A DNA stretch of 64,000 nucleotides from Desulfurococcales archaeon (GTDB lineage Archaea > Thermoproteota > Thermoprotei_A > Sulfolobales > NBVN01). The position numbers were made by a program, and so were the translations under genes. The stretch spans positions 1 through 64,000 of the forward strand of contig WAKQ01000014.1 of NCBI GenBank assembly GCA_015523295.1, in the 5' to 3' direction. A model generated the notes under the pieces. The model did no database searches and was not told where the DNA came from. It saw only the letters and a program-made list of their open reading frames with translations. Numbering within the stretch: the stretch's first letter is position 1; each line of letters starts with the position of its first letter. Below, one piece after another: positions 24,640 through 33,936 of the stretch.

Positions 24640-26128
24640 GAAGAGTGAAGTAAGGAGTAACTGGATAGTAGTTAAGGCTTCAGCAATTCTCCTATTATTT
24701 TTAGTAGCCTCATTCATATATTTTGAATATGTACAAGCATCTAGAATCAATGATTATATATCGGATGAATGTTGGTATGTGAGCGCTGCCAGGAATATTC
24801 TGAGGGTGATCTTTGGTGTATCTCCTCAAGCAAGTCATGATGGCTATGTTGAAGTTACAGTTCAGTTAGATTATCCAGCAACGAGCATGCAATATAGCGA
24901 GTGGGTTGCAGAAGTTAAAGACTATGTCTTGGGGCTTGGCGGGCGGGTGATCAGAGATAATAGCTATTACACATATAAGGAAGGGGGGAACTTCTTACCT
25001 GCAGTATGTGTTGATGTTCCGGAATCGAAGCTCGATTATCTAAATAGAATCCCGCATATGGTGAAATACGCTACTGGTTACTGCTATCCAAATGCTAGAG
25101 ATATCTTGGACTACATGAATTATGAGCACCCTCCCCTTGTTAAATACCTTATAGGTCTTATGATGGAGGTGAGAGATTGCCCCATTATGTGGCGATTGCC
25201 TCCTATGATTGCAGGTTCTTTAATTCTTGTACTAATATTTATGGTGTTCAGAGAGGTCCTTGGTAAAGAGATTGGTAGCGCATTAGGAGTTGTTGCAGCA
25301 TTGTTAACTGCGCTTGATCATACGTTTCGAGCACTCTCTATGGTGGCAATGCTGGATATCTTCGTTGCTTTTTTCACTTACTTGACGTACTACGCTACCA
25401 TTAAACGCTCTGCGCTTCTCTCTTCACTGGCTTTAGGATTCGGTTTCTCAAGCAAGTTCAGTGGGGGTTTTCCAGGCATCCCTGCATTAATTGAGCTCAT
25501 AAAGAGAAAGGAAGTTCCTGCAAAGGTGATCCTCTACTTGTTTTACGTTCCTTTAGCAATCTTCTTGATCCTTTCTCTACCTGAAATACTTAAGAATGGA
25601 TGGTGGGGATGGTGGGATGCATCAGTGGCAGGTGCGCTTAAGTGGCACTTAAGCCAGAAGACTACAGCAGGCCCGCCTCAGGCGATGCCCTGGGATTGGT
25701 TAATAGGAAGGAATTCATTCGTTCTTCATTATGCCTATGATGCATCACAGGGTAAATGGGTACCTGATATAGTTGCCTCAGGAAACCCCATACTTTATTT
25801 ATTAACATTAGCTCTCTCAGTCTTTATGCTTCCACATGTACTGAGATTGCCCGATAAAGGGTCTGCCTATAGCTTCACGTGGTTGACTTACCTGATGTAT
25901 TATTTAATATATTTCTTGGGGACTAAGACACAATACAGTTTCTACTTTGTACAGATAGTCCCTCTGTTATACACCCTCCTAATTATGGAACTTTACTATC
26001 TCTTGCGAGACGTTAAGCGCATCAAGGAGATCGCAGCAAAATGGATGGAGTGGTTTAAAGCTTTCGTTGACTGGCTGGGGGGTAGAGCATCAATTAACGT
26101 GCATGTCGAAGTAATATACAGGGAATAG
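24608..26128 (+). CDS. PMT-type (GT39-like) membrane glycosyltransferase
   Basis: A 506-residue integral membrane protein with a first helix at about residues 22-42, an N-terminal extracytoplasmic region of 130-140 residues, and 8-9 further helices. The segment SDECWYVSAARNIL carries the Asp-Glu pair that in the protein O-mannosyltransferase family follows the first membrane helix. Such enzymes move a sugar from a dolichol-phosphate carrier to proteins or lipids on the cell surface. ATG 24608 is chosen because it has GGAGG 12-18 bases upstream and the frame offers no later start before the membrane helix. Confidence 0.8.
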   Translation, partial: GSVPIGDSATRKSEVRSNWIVVKASAILLLFLVASFIYFEYVQASRINDYISDECWYVSAARNILRVIFGVSPQASHDGYVEVTVQLDYPATSMQYSEWVAEVKDYVLGLGGRVIRDNSYYTYKEGGNFLPAVCVDVPESKLDYLNRIPHMVKYATGYCYPNARDILDYMNYEHPPLVKYLIGLMMEVRDCPIMWRLPPMIAGSLILVLIFMVFREVLGKEIGSALGVVAALLTALDHTFRALSMVAMLDIFVAFFTYLTYYATIKRSALLSSLALGFGFSSKFSGGFPGIPALIELIKRKEVPAKVILYLFYVPLAIFLILSLPEILKNGWWGWWDASVAGALKWHLSQKTTAGPPQAMPWDWLIGRNSFVLHYAYDASQGKWVPDIVASGNPILYLLTLALSVFMLPHVLRLPDKGSAYSFTWLTYLMYYLIYFLGTKTQYSFYFVQIVPLLYTLLIMELYYLLRDVKRIKEIAAKWMEWFKAFVDWLGGRASINVHVEVIYRE

Positions 26129-26173
26129 GCTTTACGGGAAAGTCACACTTATTAATTCATCCATGAAACACCA

Positions 26174-29095
26174 TTGGTGAAGTTCATTTTGACAGGAAAG
26201 AGATACATCTATCCCTTCGAGGAAGGTGATTGGAAAAATAAGAAGTTGTTAGGAGGTAAAGGTGCCTCATTAGCACAGATGACGCAGTTAGGGCTCCCGG
26301 TACCTCCTGGGTTTACCATAACGACAGAAGCCTGTAGAGATTTCTATGCACCTAGAAGGGCAGAAATTGAGGAGATTGTTAAGGAATTAGAGCGGAATCC
26401 ACCACCTCAGAAAAGAGATGAATTGATTAGGAAAATCTGGGACATTATTAACTCCTTAGACCTGCCTTCCGGGCTTATGGATGAAGTTAAAGAGAACATG
26501 AGGAAGCTCGAGGAGAAGACGGGTAAGAAATTTGGTTCGCCTGAAAATCCTTTACTGGTGTCTGTAAGGTCGGGCGCCGCAGTTTCAATGCCAGGAATGA
26601 TGGATACCGTGCTTAATCTCGGTCTAAACGATGATGTAACTCCGGGGTTAGCCAGGCTCGCTAATAATGAATGGTTTGCGTATGATGCCTACAGAAGATT
26701 CCTGCAGATGTTCGGCAGAATAGTGCTAGAAATAGAAGAGGAGCTCTTCGATAAGGAGTTTGATAAACTCGATGAAGAGTTTAGAAAAGAGGCCGAGGCT
26801 AGGTTCCAAGACGAAATTGAGGAAGTCAAGAAAAGATATCCGAAGTACTCATTGAGGTTAGATGCGCAGCCACCTAGAGAAGTAGCTCCCAATACATGGT
26901 CTCTGTCCATTAAGTACCTGAAGGAGCTTGTTGATTCCTTTAAGAAAATAATAAAGGAGAACTGGGGAGAATTCCCGCAAGACCCGTGGGAGCAATTAAG
27001 GCTGGCTGTAAAAGCGGTCTTCAGATCTTGGATGAATCCTAGGGCTATATATTATAGGATTGCTAACAAGATCACGCCGGAAGTAGCTGACTGCACAGCT
27101 GTAAACGTAGTTATGATGGTATTCGGTAACATGGGATGGGATTCAGGTACTGGCGTTTACTTCACGAGGGATCCCGCAACAGGCGAAAACAAACCCTATG
27201 GAGAGTTCCTTCCGAATGCACAGGGAGAGGATGTTGTGGCAGGTATAAGGACGCCTTTAAGCCTTGATGAATTGAAAGCTAGGATGCCTCAAGTCTACGA
27301 TGAGCTGATAACTGCTGGTAAAAAGCTTGAAAAACTTAACAAGGATGTCATGGACATAGAATTTACCATTGAGAGAGGCAAGCTCTACTTCCTACAGAAC
27401 AGAAGAGCGAAGATGACGCCAGTTGCGAGAGTTAAGACAGCCGTTGAGATGGCTGATGAAGGGCTGATAACGAAGGAAGAGGCCATCCTTAAAGTGTCCC
27501 CTGAAGTAGTTCTAAGGCTCCTTTATCCCAGGATAGATCCAAAGGCGAAGGCAGAGCCGATAGCTAAAGGGCTAGCTGCATCGCCTGGCGCGGTAAGCGG
27601 TCAGGTGGTTTTCCACCCAGATGATGCAGTTGAGTGGGCCAAGAGAGGAAAGAAGGTAATATTAGTGAGGGTGGAGACGAAGCCAGATGATGTTCATGGC
27701 TTCTATGCATCAGTGGGTATCCTCACCTCAAGAGGAGGAATGACATCCCACGCAGCAGTAGTTGCCAGAGGAATCGGTAAGCCTGCGGTCGTAGGTGCTG
27801 AGGCCATTAAAGTAGACTACGATACGAAGACATTCAGGGTAGGCGATATCGTTGTCAAGGAGGGTGACTGGATCACAATTGATGGGAATACAGGAAATGT
27901 ATATCTCGGTAAAGTGCCTACTGTGGAGCCTGAGCTGATACCGGAGCTTCAGACTCTTCTCTCATGGGCAGATGACATCAGAAAACTGGGTGTTAGAGCT
28001 AATGCAGACGTACCTGAAGACGCAAGCATAGCAAAGAAGTTCGGTGCTGAGGGCATAGGTCTACTACGTATTGAAAGGATGTTCAGAAAGCCTGAAAGGC
28101 TTGAAGCGTTAAGGAATGTCATACTTTCAGAGAACAAGGAAGAAAGAGTAGAGCATTTAAAGAAACTTGCAGCACTCATAAAGCCTGACTTTAAGGAAAT
28201 GCTGAAGATTATGGACGGCTTGCCTGTAGTGATAAGGTTAATAGATCCGCCTCTTCATGAGTTCTTACCTGCTCCTGAAGAACTTCTAAAGGAATTATAT
28301 GAAACTAGAGTCGCGTATTACCAACTAAAGAGTTCAGAGGCGGTTAAGGAGATAGCTCCAGACATCCTAGAGGAATACGAAGACAGAATAAACAGGCTTG
28401 AGAAGTTATACAAGCGTGTCATGGCTCTGAAAGAGCATAACCCGATGATGGGACATAGAGGTGTAAGAGTTGGAGTCACCTATCCAGAGATCTACTACTA
28501 TTTAAGCAGGGCAATGCTGGAAGCTACAGCAGAACTTATCAAGGAAGGTTACAATCCTAAACTCGAGATAATGATTCCTCAGGTAAGCCACATTAATGAG
28601 ATCAGATACGTCAAGCAGAATGCTATTCTACCCGCGATAGAGGATGTTGAGAAAGACTACGGCATTAAACTCCCAGTTAAGGTAGGAACCATGATTGAGA
28701 CTGTAAGGGCTACTCTTACAGCATCAGAAATAGCTAAGGAAGTAGACTTCTTCAGCTTCGGCACTAACGACTTGACGCAAGCAACCTTTAGCTTCAGTAG
28801 AGATGATGTTGAGAACAAGTTTATGCCTCAATACCTTGAGCTAGGTATTTTGAAAGCGAATCCGTTCCAGACACTTGACACTGAAGGTGTAGGGAAATTA
28901 GTCGAGATGGCTACGAAAGCAGGTAAGGAGGCAAACCCAGAGCTTGAGGTAGGGATATGTGGCGAGCATGGAGGTGACCCTGCATCCATAGAGTTCCTAC
29001 ATAAAGCAGGGTTAGACTACGTTAGTGCGTCTCCATTCAGGATAGTAGTTGCTAGGTTAGCGGCTGCACATGCAGCTATAAAGTATGGCAAATGA
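26174..29095 (+). CDS. ppdK: Pyruvate, phosphate dikinase
   Basis: A 973-residue enzyme, longer than the usual 870-900; extra charged helical sequence lies around residues 190-240. The ATP-grasp half opens with LLGGKGASLAQMTQLGLPVPPGF. The swivelling domain carries the phosphohistidine in GGMTSHAAVVARGIGKP (about residue 535). The C-terminal PEP/pyruvate barrel contains GTNDLTQATF and the catalytic cysteine in GICGEHGGDP. It interconverts pyruvate, ATP and Pi with PEP, AMP and PPi. With the PPi-driven proton pump at 19205, gluconeogenic PEP synthesis would yield PPi usable for ion pumping. Confidence 0.96.
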   Translation: MVKFILTGKRYIYPFEEGDWKNKKLLGGKGASLAQMTQLGLPVPPGFTITTEACRDFYAPRRAEIEEIVKELERNPPPQKRDELIRKIWDIINSLDLPSGLMDEVKENMRKLEEKTGKKFGSPENPLLVSVRSGAAVSMPGMMDTVLNLGLNDDVTPGLARLANNEWFAYDAYRRFLQMFGRIVLEIEEELFDKEFDKLDEEFRKEAEARFQDEIEEVKKRYPKYSLRLDAQPPREVAPNTWSLSIKYLKELVDSFKKIIKENWGEFPQDPWEQLRLAVKAVFRSWMNPRAIYYRIANKITPEVADCTAVNVVMMVFGNMGWDSGTGVYFTRDPATGENKPYGEFLPNAQGEDVVAGIRTPLSLDELKARMPQVYDELITAGKKLEKLNKDVMDIEFTIERGKLYFLQNRRAKMTPVARVKTAVEMADEGLITKEEAILKVSPEVVLRLLYPRIDPKAKAEPIAKGLAASPGAVSGQVVFHPDDAVEWAKRGKKVILVRVETKPDDVHGFYASVGILTSRGGMTSHAAVVARGIGKPAVVGAEAIKVDYDTKTFRVGDIVVKEGDWITIDGNTGNVYLGKVPTVEPELIPELQTLLSWADDIRKLGVRANADVPEDASIAKKFGAEGIGLLRIERMFRKPERLEALRNVILSENKEERVEHLKKLAALIKPDFKEMLKIMDGLPVVIRLIDPPLHEFLPAPEELLKELYETRVAYYQLKSSEAVKEIAPDILEEYEDRINRLEKLYKRVMALKEHNPMMGHRGVRVGVTYPEIYYYLSRAMLEATAELIKEGYNPKLEIMIPQVSHINEIRYVKQNAILPAIEDVEKDYGIKLPVKVGTMIETVRATLTASEIAKEVDFFSFGTNDLTQATFSFSRDDVENKFMPQYLELGILKANPFQTLDTEGVGKLVEMATKAGKEANPELEVGICGEHGGDPASIEFLHKAGLDYVSASPFRIVVARLAAAHAAIKYGK

Positions 29096-29110
29096 TCGCT
29101 TGAAACTAAC

Positions 29111-29590
29111 CTACGAATTTTTGAGGAACTCATCCACATGTGGCTTTTCTTTAACTACCCGAAAAATCAAACTTGTCATACTTCTCTTTATTCTCGGATC
29201 CTTTATCAGCCTCTTTATGAAGGAGTCTAATTCATCAACGCTTCTAAAGCTTGTGATTAAGGCAACATCATACTCACCCGTAATATCATATACCCCCCTT
29301 ACATTATCTTCGCTGGCAAGCTCTTTCTCAAGCTCTTCAATATACTGTCCATCCACTTGAAGAAGTGTTATTGCATTAATTTCATAGCCTAAAAGTGAAT
29401 AGTTAAACAACGCCGTATAGCCTTTCACTATTCCCTCCTTTTCAAGTCTTCTTATTCTTTCCGAAACCGTTGAAGGTGATCTGTTAAGCTCCCTAGCAAG
29501 ATAGCGAACGCCTTCTTTACCGTGCGTAGCGAGATGTTTAAGTATCTTTCTATCAAGATCGTCCAATTTAAGGCCTTTAGAGGAGGGCAC
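29111..29590 (-). CDS. Lrp/AsnC-family transcription regulator
   Basis: A 159-residue protein with an N-terminal helix-turn-helix (LDDLDRKILKHLATHGKEGVR then LNRSPSTVSERIRRLEKEG, residues 7-55) and a C-terminal RAM ligand-binding domain (ITLLQVDGQYIEELEKEL onward). It starts at GTG 29590, with AGGTGA upstream and a TATA-like box at 29620-29631. Divergence from the glutamine synthetase-family gene suggests that it controls that gene in response to an amino acid. Confidence 0.92.
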   Translation of the reverse strand: MPSSKGLKLDDLDRKILKHLATHGKEGVRYLARELNRSPSTVSERIRRLEKEGIVKGYTALFNYSLLGYEINAITLLQVDGQYIEELEKELASEDNVRGVYDITGEYDVALITSFRSVDELDSFIKRLIKDPRIKRSMTSLIFRVVKEKPHVDEFLKNS

Positions 29591-29619
29591 TTTTTCACCT
29601 ATGTCTTCATAATGCCTTA

Positions 29620-29667
29620 AACTATATAAACATGTCCAGCTTACAACATGAAATGTTTTATAATATG
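29620..29667. promoter_or_regulatory. Divergent promoter region, Lrp and glutamine synthetase-family genes
   Basis: Two A/T boxes are visible: aactatataaac (29620-29631) serves the leftward lrp gene, and gttttataatatg (29655-29667) serves the rightward gene. The second box lies downstream of the earliest in-frame ATG (29648), so that ATG cannot be the translated start. Confidence 0.45.
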
Positions 29668-29713
29668 TTCAATGTCTAATCACATTAGTGGTCAAATAAA
29701 CGGTGTCTTGGCA

Positions 29714-31027
29714 ATGGATGATAAGGACATGAATAAAGAAGCAGAGGTTGAGATGCACTATATAGATATTGTAGGGCGGTTAAGGTCAGTCACCGTGCCA
29801 TATAACGTGGCTTTCGAAGGTGAGGTGTTGATAGATGCATCTTCTGTTAATATGCTTGAGATCTATAAAAGCGACCTTCAGCTTCTTCCAGATAGTAAAA
29901 CATTGGCGAAATTGCCATGGGACTATAACGTATACAGAGTCATGACTAATATGGTTTTAGATGGCAGTAGGTTCTGGGGTGATAGTAGGTGGGTTGCAGA
30001 GAGAACGGAGAAATTTGCTAAGGATTTAGGTTATGAAGTTCTTATGGGGTCTGAGATTGAGTTCTTTGTGCATAAGGTTAGGTATGTATCCGATAGCCTC
30101 AGACAATATGTTCGCATCTATAATGACGAACAGGCACCCTATGGCAGCTATAGTAGGAAAGAGGCATATCAAGTACCAGACATTGGTGGCCCTGCATATA
30201 TGGTTCGCAGGAAAGCTTCGGAATATCTAAGGAATATGGGTATAATTGTCAGGAAACAGCATCATGAGGTAGCACCTAACCAAGCAGAAATAGTTACTCC
30301 ATCAGGAACCGTTAAGAAGGTAGGAGACTACATAATCACAGTCAAATATGTGGTCAAGAAGGTCGCTTCTGATAGTGGATACGTCGCTAACTTCATGCCA
30401 AAACCTATACCAGAGGAAAACGGGTCAGGGATGCATGTGCATCTTAGCTTGTGGAAACAAGGTTCAAATGCTTTCTGGGATGATGGACGTCTCAGCCAGA
30501 TCGGTAGATACTTTATAGGTGGTGTTCTAGAGCACGGGAGATCGTTAGCAGCGCTAGTGGCTCCTACAGTTAATTCCTATAAGAGGTTAGTAGCAGGTTA
30601 TGAAGCTCCTATCTACCTAGCGTGGGGCGTAGCAAACAGATCGGTGGCTATTAGAGTGCCCAAAACTAGCAAGCCAGGCAGTATAAGGATTGAGTTCAGA
30701 GTACCTGACCCTCTGGCTAACCCATATCTAGCCCTTTCGGCTATAGCTTTGGCTGGGCTCGACGGCATGCGAAAGAAGATAGATCCAGGCGACCCAGTTT
30801 CCTATAATGCATACAAACTGGAGATCAACTCAGCAGAACTCAAGAGGAAAGTATTACCTAGGAACCTGCTGGAGGCTATAGAGGAACTTGAGAGTGACCA
30901 TGAGTACTTGCTTCCAGCATTCCCGAGAGAACTCATCAGCAGATATTTAGAGGTGAAAAGAGAAGAGGCCGTCAAAGTTATGTCGATCCCTTCCCCGGCA
31001 GAATTTTCAGCCTATCTCTCATGGTAG
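29714..31027 (+). CDS. Glutamine synthetase-family enzyme
   Basis: A 437-residue protein with all glutamine synthetase active-site motifs: GSEIEFFV (metal-binding ExE), HHEVAPNQAEIV, GSGMHVHLS (catalytic His), NSYKRLVAGYEAP, ANRSVAIRVP and RIEFRVPDPLANPYLALS. The adenylylation region of bacterial GlnA is absent. It either makes glutamine or is a gamma-glutamyl ligase of another amine. ATG 29714 is chosen over 29648 because the TATA-like box lies between them and the family alignment begins near here. Confidence 0.88.
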   Translation: MDDKDMNKEAEVEMHYIDIVGRLRSVTVPYNVAFEGEVLIDASSVNMLEIYKSDLQLLPDSKTLAKLPWDYNVYRVMTNMVLDGSRFWGDSRWVAERTEKFAKDLGYEVLMGSEIEFFVHKVRYVSDSLRQYVRIYNDEQAPYGSYSRKEAYQVPDIGGPAYMVRRKASEYLRNMGIIVRKQHHEVAPNQAEIVTPSGTVKKVGDYIITVKYVVKKVASDSGYVANFMPKPIPEENGSGMHVHLSLWKQGSNAFWDDGRLSQIGRYFIGGVLEHGRSLAALVAPTVNSYKRLVAGYEAPIYLAWGVANRSVAIRVPKTSKPGSIRIEFRVPDPLANPYLALSAIALAGLDGMRKKIDPGDPVSYNAYKLEINSAELKRKVLPRNLLEAIEELESDHEYLLPAFPRELISRYLEVKREEAVKVMSIPSPAEFSAYLSW

Positions 31028-31055
31028 GAATCGCTTAGAACTCTGAGGAGGCGAC

Positions 31056-31391
31056 CTAGCATATCTTTGTTCCTGGCCTCACAGGCTTTTCAACGGTTAA
31101 AAGCACAGGTGTCTCCCCTTTTTCACATCCAGCAGCAAGTAACATACCATTTGACTCATAACCCATCATAACCTTAGGCTCTAGGTTAGCAACAACCACC
31201 ACATATTTTCCCTTCAGATCTTCTGGTTCATACCATTTAGCCAAACCTGCAATTATCTGTCTCTTTTCTCTTCCTAAATCGACAGTTAGCTTTATGAGCT
31301 TCTTAGCTCCTGGAATCCTTTCAGCGCTTTCGACATAACCCACTCTCAAATCAATCTTAGAGAACTCAGAATAACTCACCTTATCACTCAA
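31056..31391 (-). CDS. tRNA-binding OB-fold protein (MetRS beta / CsaA-like)
   Basis: A 111-residue EMAP-type OB domain (FSKIDLRVGYVESAERIPGAKKLIKL, then QIIAGLAKWYEPEDLKGK and VVVANLEPKVMMGYESNGML). In archaea this is annotated as the beta subunit of methionyl-tRNA synthetase, a general tRNA-binding part supplied in trans. It starts at TTG 31391 and is transcribed alone. It lies 48 bases upstream of the DUF35 gene's end. Confidence 0.88.
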   Translation of the reverse strand: MSDKVSYSEFSKIDLRVGYVESAERIPGAKKLIKLTVDLGREKRQIIAGLAKWYEPEDLKGKYVVVVANLEPKVMMGYESNGMLLAAGCEKGETPVLLTVEKPVRPGTKIC

Positions 31392-31439
31392 GGTGAAACA
31401 CCGATGATAGGTTTAATGAAGAAATTAAAGCTTTGTTAC

Positions 31440-31898
31440 TCACTGTGCGTTGTCTTCCTCAGTTTCAGTCGCTTCATCTTTTTGTGAGGAGGTCCTGGAG
31501 TTTATCATCGGTCTGAACTTAACTACATAGGGAACAACGCCATCTAATGTAGGGGCTGTTCTTCTTACGGTTGCCACGACCTTCATGCCGGTCTTAATAC
31601 TTTCCGGGGTTACATCTGTGAGTTGTGCGAGCATCCTAGCGTCACCTAATTTTATTATACCAACTGCGAGTGGGGCCTGGTCTTCAAAACCTTTTATTGG
31701 TATATTTAGCACTGTATATGTCAGTAGTTCACCCGTTTTAGGAAGCTCCTCCCTTACTATATTTTTCGATCCACATCTAGGACAAGCAGCTTTCGGCGGG
31801 AAGGAAACATACCCGCAATCTAAGCATCTTGTAGCAGTTAATTTCAGTAACGTTGTTCTTAATCTCCAAATCCTTTGGATGGTCGTCATTTTCATCAC
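31440..31898 (-). CDS. DUF35 OB-fold acyl-CoA-binding protein
   Basis: A 152-residue protein with a rubredoxin-like zinc ribbon (CLDCGYVSFPPKAACPRC, residues 21-38) followed by an OB fold (about 50-120) and an acidic tail. DUF35 proteins bridge thiolase and HMG-CoA synthase in the archaeal mevalonate pathway and shuttle acetoacetyl-CoA between them. The start overlaps the thiolase stop (ATGA), consistent with a fixed complex. Confidence 0.92.
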   Translation of the reverse strand: MMKMTTIQRIWRLRTTLLKLTATRCLDCGYVSFPPKAACPRCGSKNIVREELPKTGELLTYTVLNIPIKGFEDQAPLAVGIIKLGDARMLAQLTDVTPESIKTGMKVVATVRRTAPTLDGVVPYVVKFRPMINSRTSSQKDEATETEEDNAQ

Positions 31899-33037
31899 CT
31901 CGTAAGGATGAGTGTGGTTATATTAGATCCTACTCCTCCTACGTTCTGGGTCAATCCAACCTCTCCTCCAACCTGAAGACCGGGGAAATCCCCTCTTAAT
32001 TGCATAGTTATCTCACTCGCTTGATAGACTCCAGTAGCACCTACTGGGTGACCTCTTGATTTAAGACCTCCTGAAGGGTTGAGAACAGGCTTATCTCCCG
32101 GTCTAAACCTCCCTTCTGCCCACATTTTAGGTGCTTTCCCTTTTTCCGCAAACCCTATTTCTTCTATTGAAAGGGCTGCTATAATGCTGTAGGCATCATG
32201 TATCTCAGCCACATCTACATCCTTGACATCTTTCTTAGCCATCTTGAATGCCCGGAGGGCAGATAGTCTAGAGGCATAAAGACTGTCAAGTTCAAATCTG
32301 GATGAAAGGTCCGGGCTATCTAGGGCATTACCTACTCCGCTGATTTTAACTGGTGTATCATTTAAGGATTTGTAGTCTTTTGATGCCAGCATTAATGCCG
32401 CGGCCCCATCACTTAGGGGGCATGAGTCGTAGAGCCTTATAGGATCAGCTATTACAGGTGAGTTCATAGCTTCCTCTAATGTAACCTTTTTACGGAGTTG
32501 GGCAAAGGGATTCTGATAACCATTTTCATGCATCATTACTGCCCACCATGACATTTCCTCTCTGCTTATCCCGTACTTATCCATGTAGTATCTCATAATT
32601 AACGCGTTAAGACCTGCAAAGCTTATCCCGTAAATTAATTCGTAGTCTGCGTCTGCAGCATAAGCTAAACCTCTGGTCGTATCAGGAGTGGGCCTTTCAA
32701 GAAGTTTCTCAACCCCTACCACTAGCACCTTATTAAAAAGACCTGAAGCAATTAATGAGTAGCCAGCCACTATTGCGGCCCCACCAGAACCGCATGCACC
32801 CTCAACTTTAAAACCGCTTATTCCACGTAGACCTGAATGGTCGGCTATTAGGGCGGCCAGGTTCTCCTGCTCGACAAGACTGCTTAGCATGTTGCCTACA
32901 ACGATAGCCTCAGGTCTTTCACCTCCTGCATCCTCTATGGCCTTTAATGCAGCCTCTGATGCCAGGTCTCTTAATGAGAGGCTCATATGCCTACCTACCT
33001 TTGTCATACCTACACCTACTATGTAAACGTCTCTCAC
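31895..33037 (-). CDS. Thiolase / acetyl-CoA C-acetyltransferase family
   Basis: A 380-residue thiolase of the archaeal SCP2-like type. The nucleophile region is VEGACGSGGAAIVAG (Cys about residue 85), the later basic residues are HDAYSI and SRGHPVGATGVYQ. With DUF35 it would condense two acetyl-CoA to acetoacetyl-CoA for isoprenoid synthesis, or act in beta-oxidation. Translation most likely starts at GTG 33037, which overlaps the upstream stop as GTGA and gives the family start VRDVYIVGVGMTKVG; an ATG at 33058 lies in the upstream gene. Confidence 0.92.
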   Translation of the reverse strand: MRDVYIVGVGMTKVGRHMSLSLRDLASEAALKAIEDAGGERPEAIVVGNMLSSLVEQENLAALIADHSGLRGISGFKVEGACGSGGAAIVAGYSLIASGLFNKVLVVGVEKLLERPTPDTTRGLAYAADADYELIYGISFAGLNALIMRYYMDKYGISREEMSWWAVMMHENGYQNPFAQLRKKVTLEEAMNSPVIADPIRLYDSCPLSDGAAALMLASKDYKSLNDTPVKISGVGNALDSPDLSSRFELDSLYASRLSALRAFKMAKKDVKDVDVAEIHDAYSIIAALSIEEIGFAEKGKAPKMWAEGRFRPGDKPVLNPSGGLKSRGHPVGATGVYQASEITMQLRGDFPGLQVGGEVGLTQNVGGVGSNITTLILTR

Positions 33038-33819
33038 AACAACCACCCCGTAGTACATTGCATTATCATTACGTAAACGCCTCCTGAACTCGCCTCACCT
33101 ATAAATAGAACTTCTTCAGAGTCGTTACATTTTTCGAGGGCTTTAATAATTGAAAAGGCAGCGGCCAGATTCCCCTTATAACCGGCATTAATCACTTCTA
33201 ATGCGGGGCTAATATCAATGTCTTTCAGCTTTAGTGATGATATAGCTTTAAGCAATATTTTAGGTTTCCTCATATAGCCGCTTATGATCTTTACATTATG
33301 TTTACGGGATTTCCTGCGATGAATAAATTTCTTGAGAATACCGGGCATTTTGCTAAGCGTTACTTCCGAGAGGAGATCGGATAAAGCTCTTTCATCAGTG
33401 AGAGAGGTACGCAGGAATCCCATCGCCTCTTTCCTGATCTCGTGTGCCACTATCTTGATTGGGCCTCTTTTTCTAAACTGAATGGCTGCTGCACCTGCAG
33501 GGGGTTCAGACCTCACAACAGTCATGACGGAGGGGACAGAGCTCAGAGAGTATTCCAGCGCATCATCTAGGGAAGAGAATACTGAAACAGTAGATGTGGG
33601 GGCTTCTATCAAGTCAGCTACTATATGGAAATCCACGTCTTTCTCCCCATTGTCATCCACAAAAACCATCCGAACTCCGTTGGGGAGTTCCATCCCGCTG
33701 AGGACTTCGTAAGCCATAGAGATTTTATCCTCATCCTTGGATGGTGCTGGTAATTCCTTTCCATCTACCACCTTCTTGCTTGCGGGTAGGTAAGCAGTCC
33801 ACTCCCGAATGAATACCAT
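33034..33819 (-). CDS. Degenerate HMG-CoA synthase-like protein
   Basis: A 261-residue protein in the position normally held by HMG-CoA synthase (about 350 residues) in thiolase-DUF35 operons. Its ends resemble that enzyme: REWTAYLPASKKVV and DEDKISMAYEVL at the start, and NAGYKGNLAAAFSIIKALEKC with VLFIGEASSGG at the end. The catalytic cysteine segment (EFACKAGT in the active enzyme) and the FHQPNG histidine are not present, and the middle is shortened. It probably keeps a thiolase-fold scaffold without condensing activity. Start ATG 33819 has AGGTG on its upstream side. Confidence 0.6.
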   Translation of the reverse strand: MVFIREWTAYLPASKKVVDGKELPAPSKDEDKISMAYEVLSGMELPNGVRMVFVDDNGEKDVDFHIVADLIEAPTSTVSVFSSLDDALEYSLSSVPSVMTVVRSEPPAGAAAIQFRKRGPIKIVAHEIRKEAMGFLRTSLTDERALSDLLSEVTLSKMPGILKKFIHRRKSRKHNVKIISGYMRKPKILLKAISSLKLKDIDISPALEVINAGYKGNLAAAFSIIKALEKCNDSEEVLFIGEASSGGVYVMIMQCTTGWLL

Positions 33820-33936
33820 AAGATCAGCACACCTATAAACCAAGATTTTGCTCTCCTTTTATTGTTTGAGTTAATCTAAGCTGAGTGATGCCTTATATGG
33901 GAAACGGGTAGAAACTAATTGATTAGAGGGTCTTGA

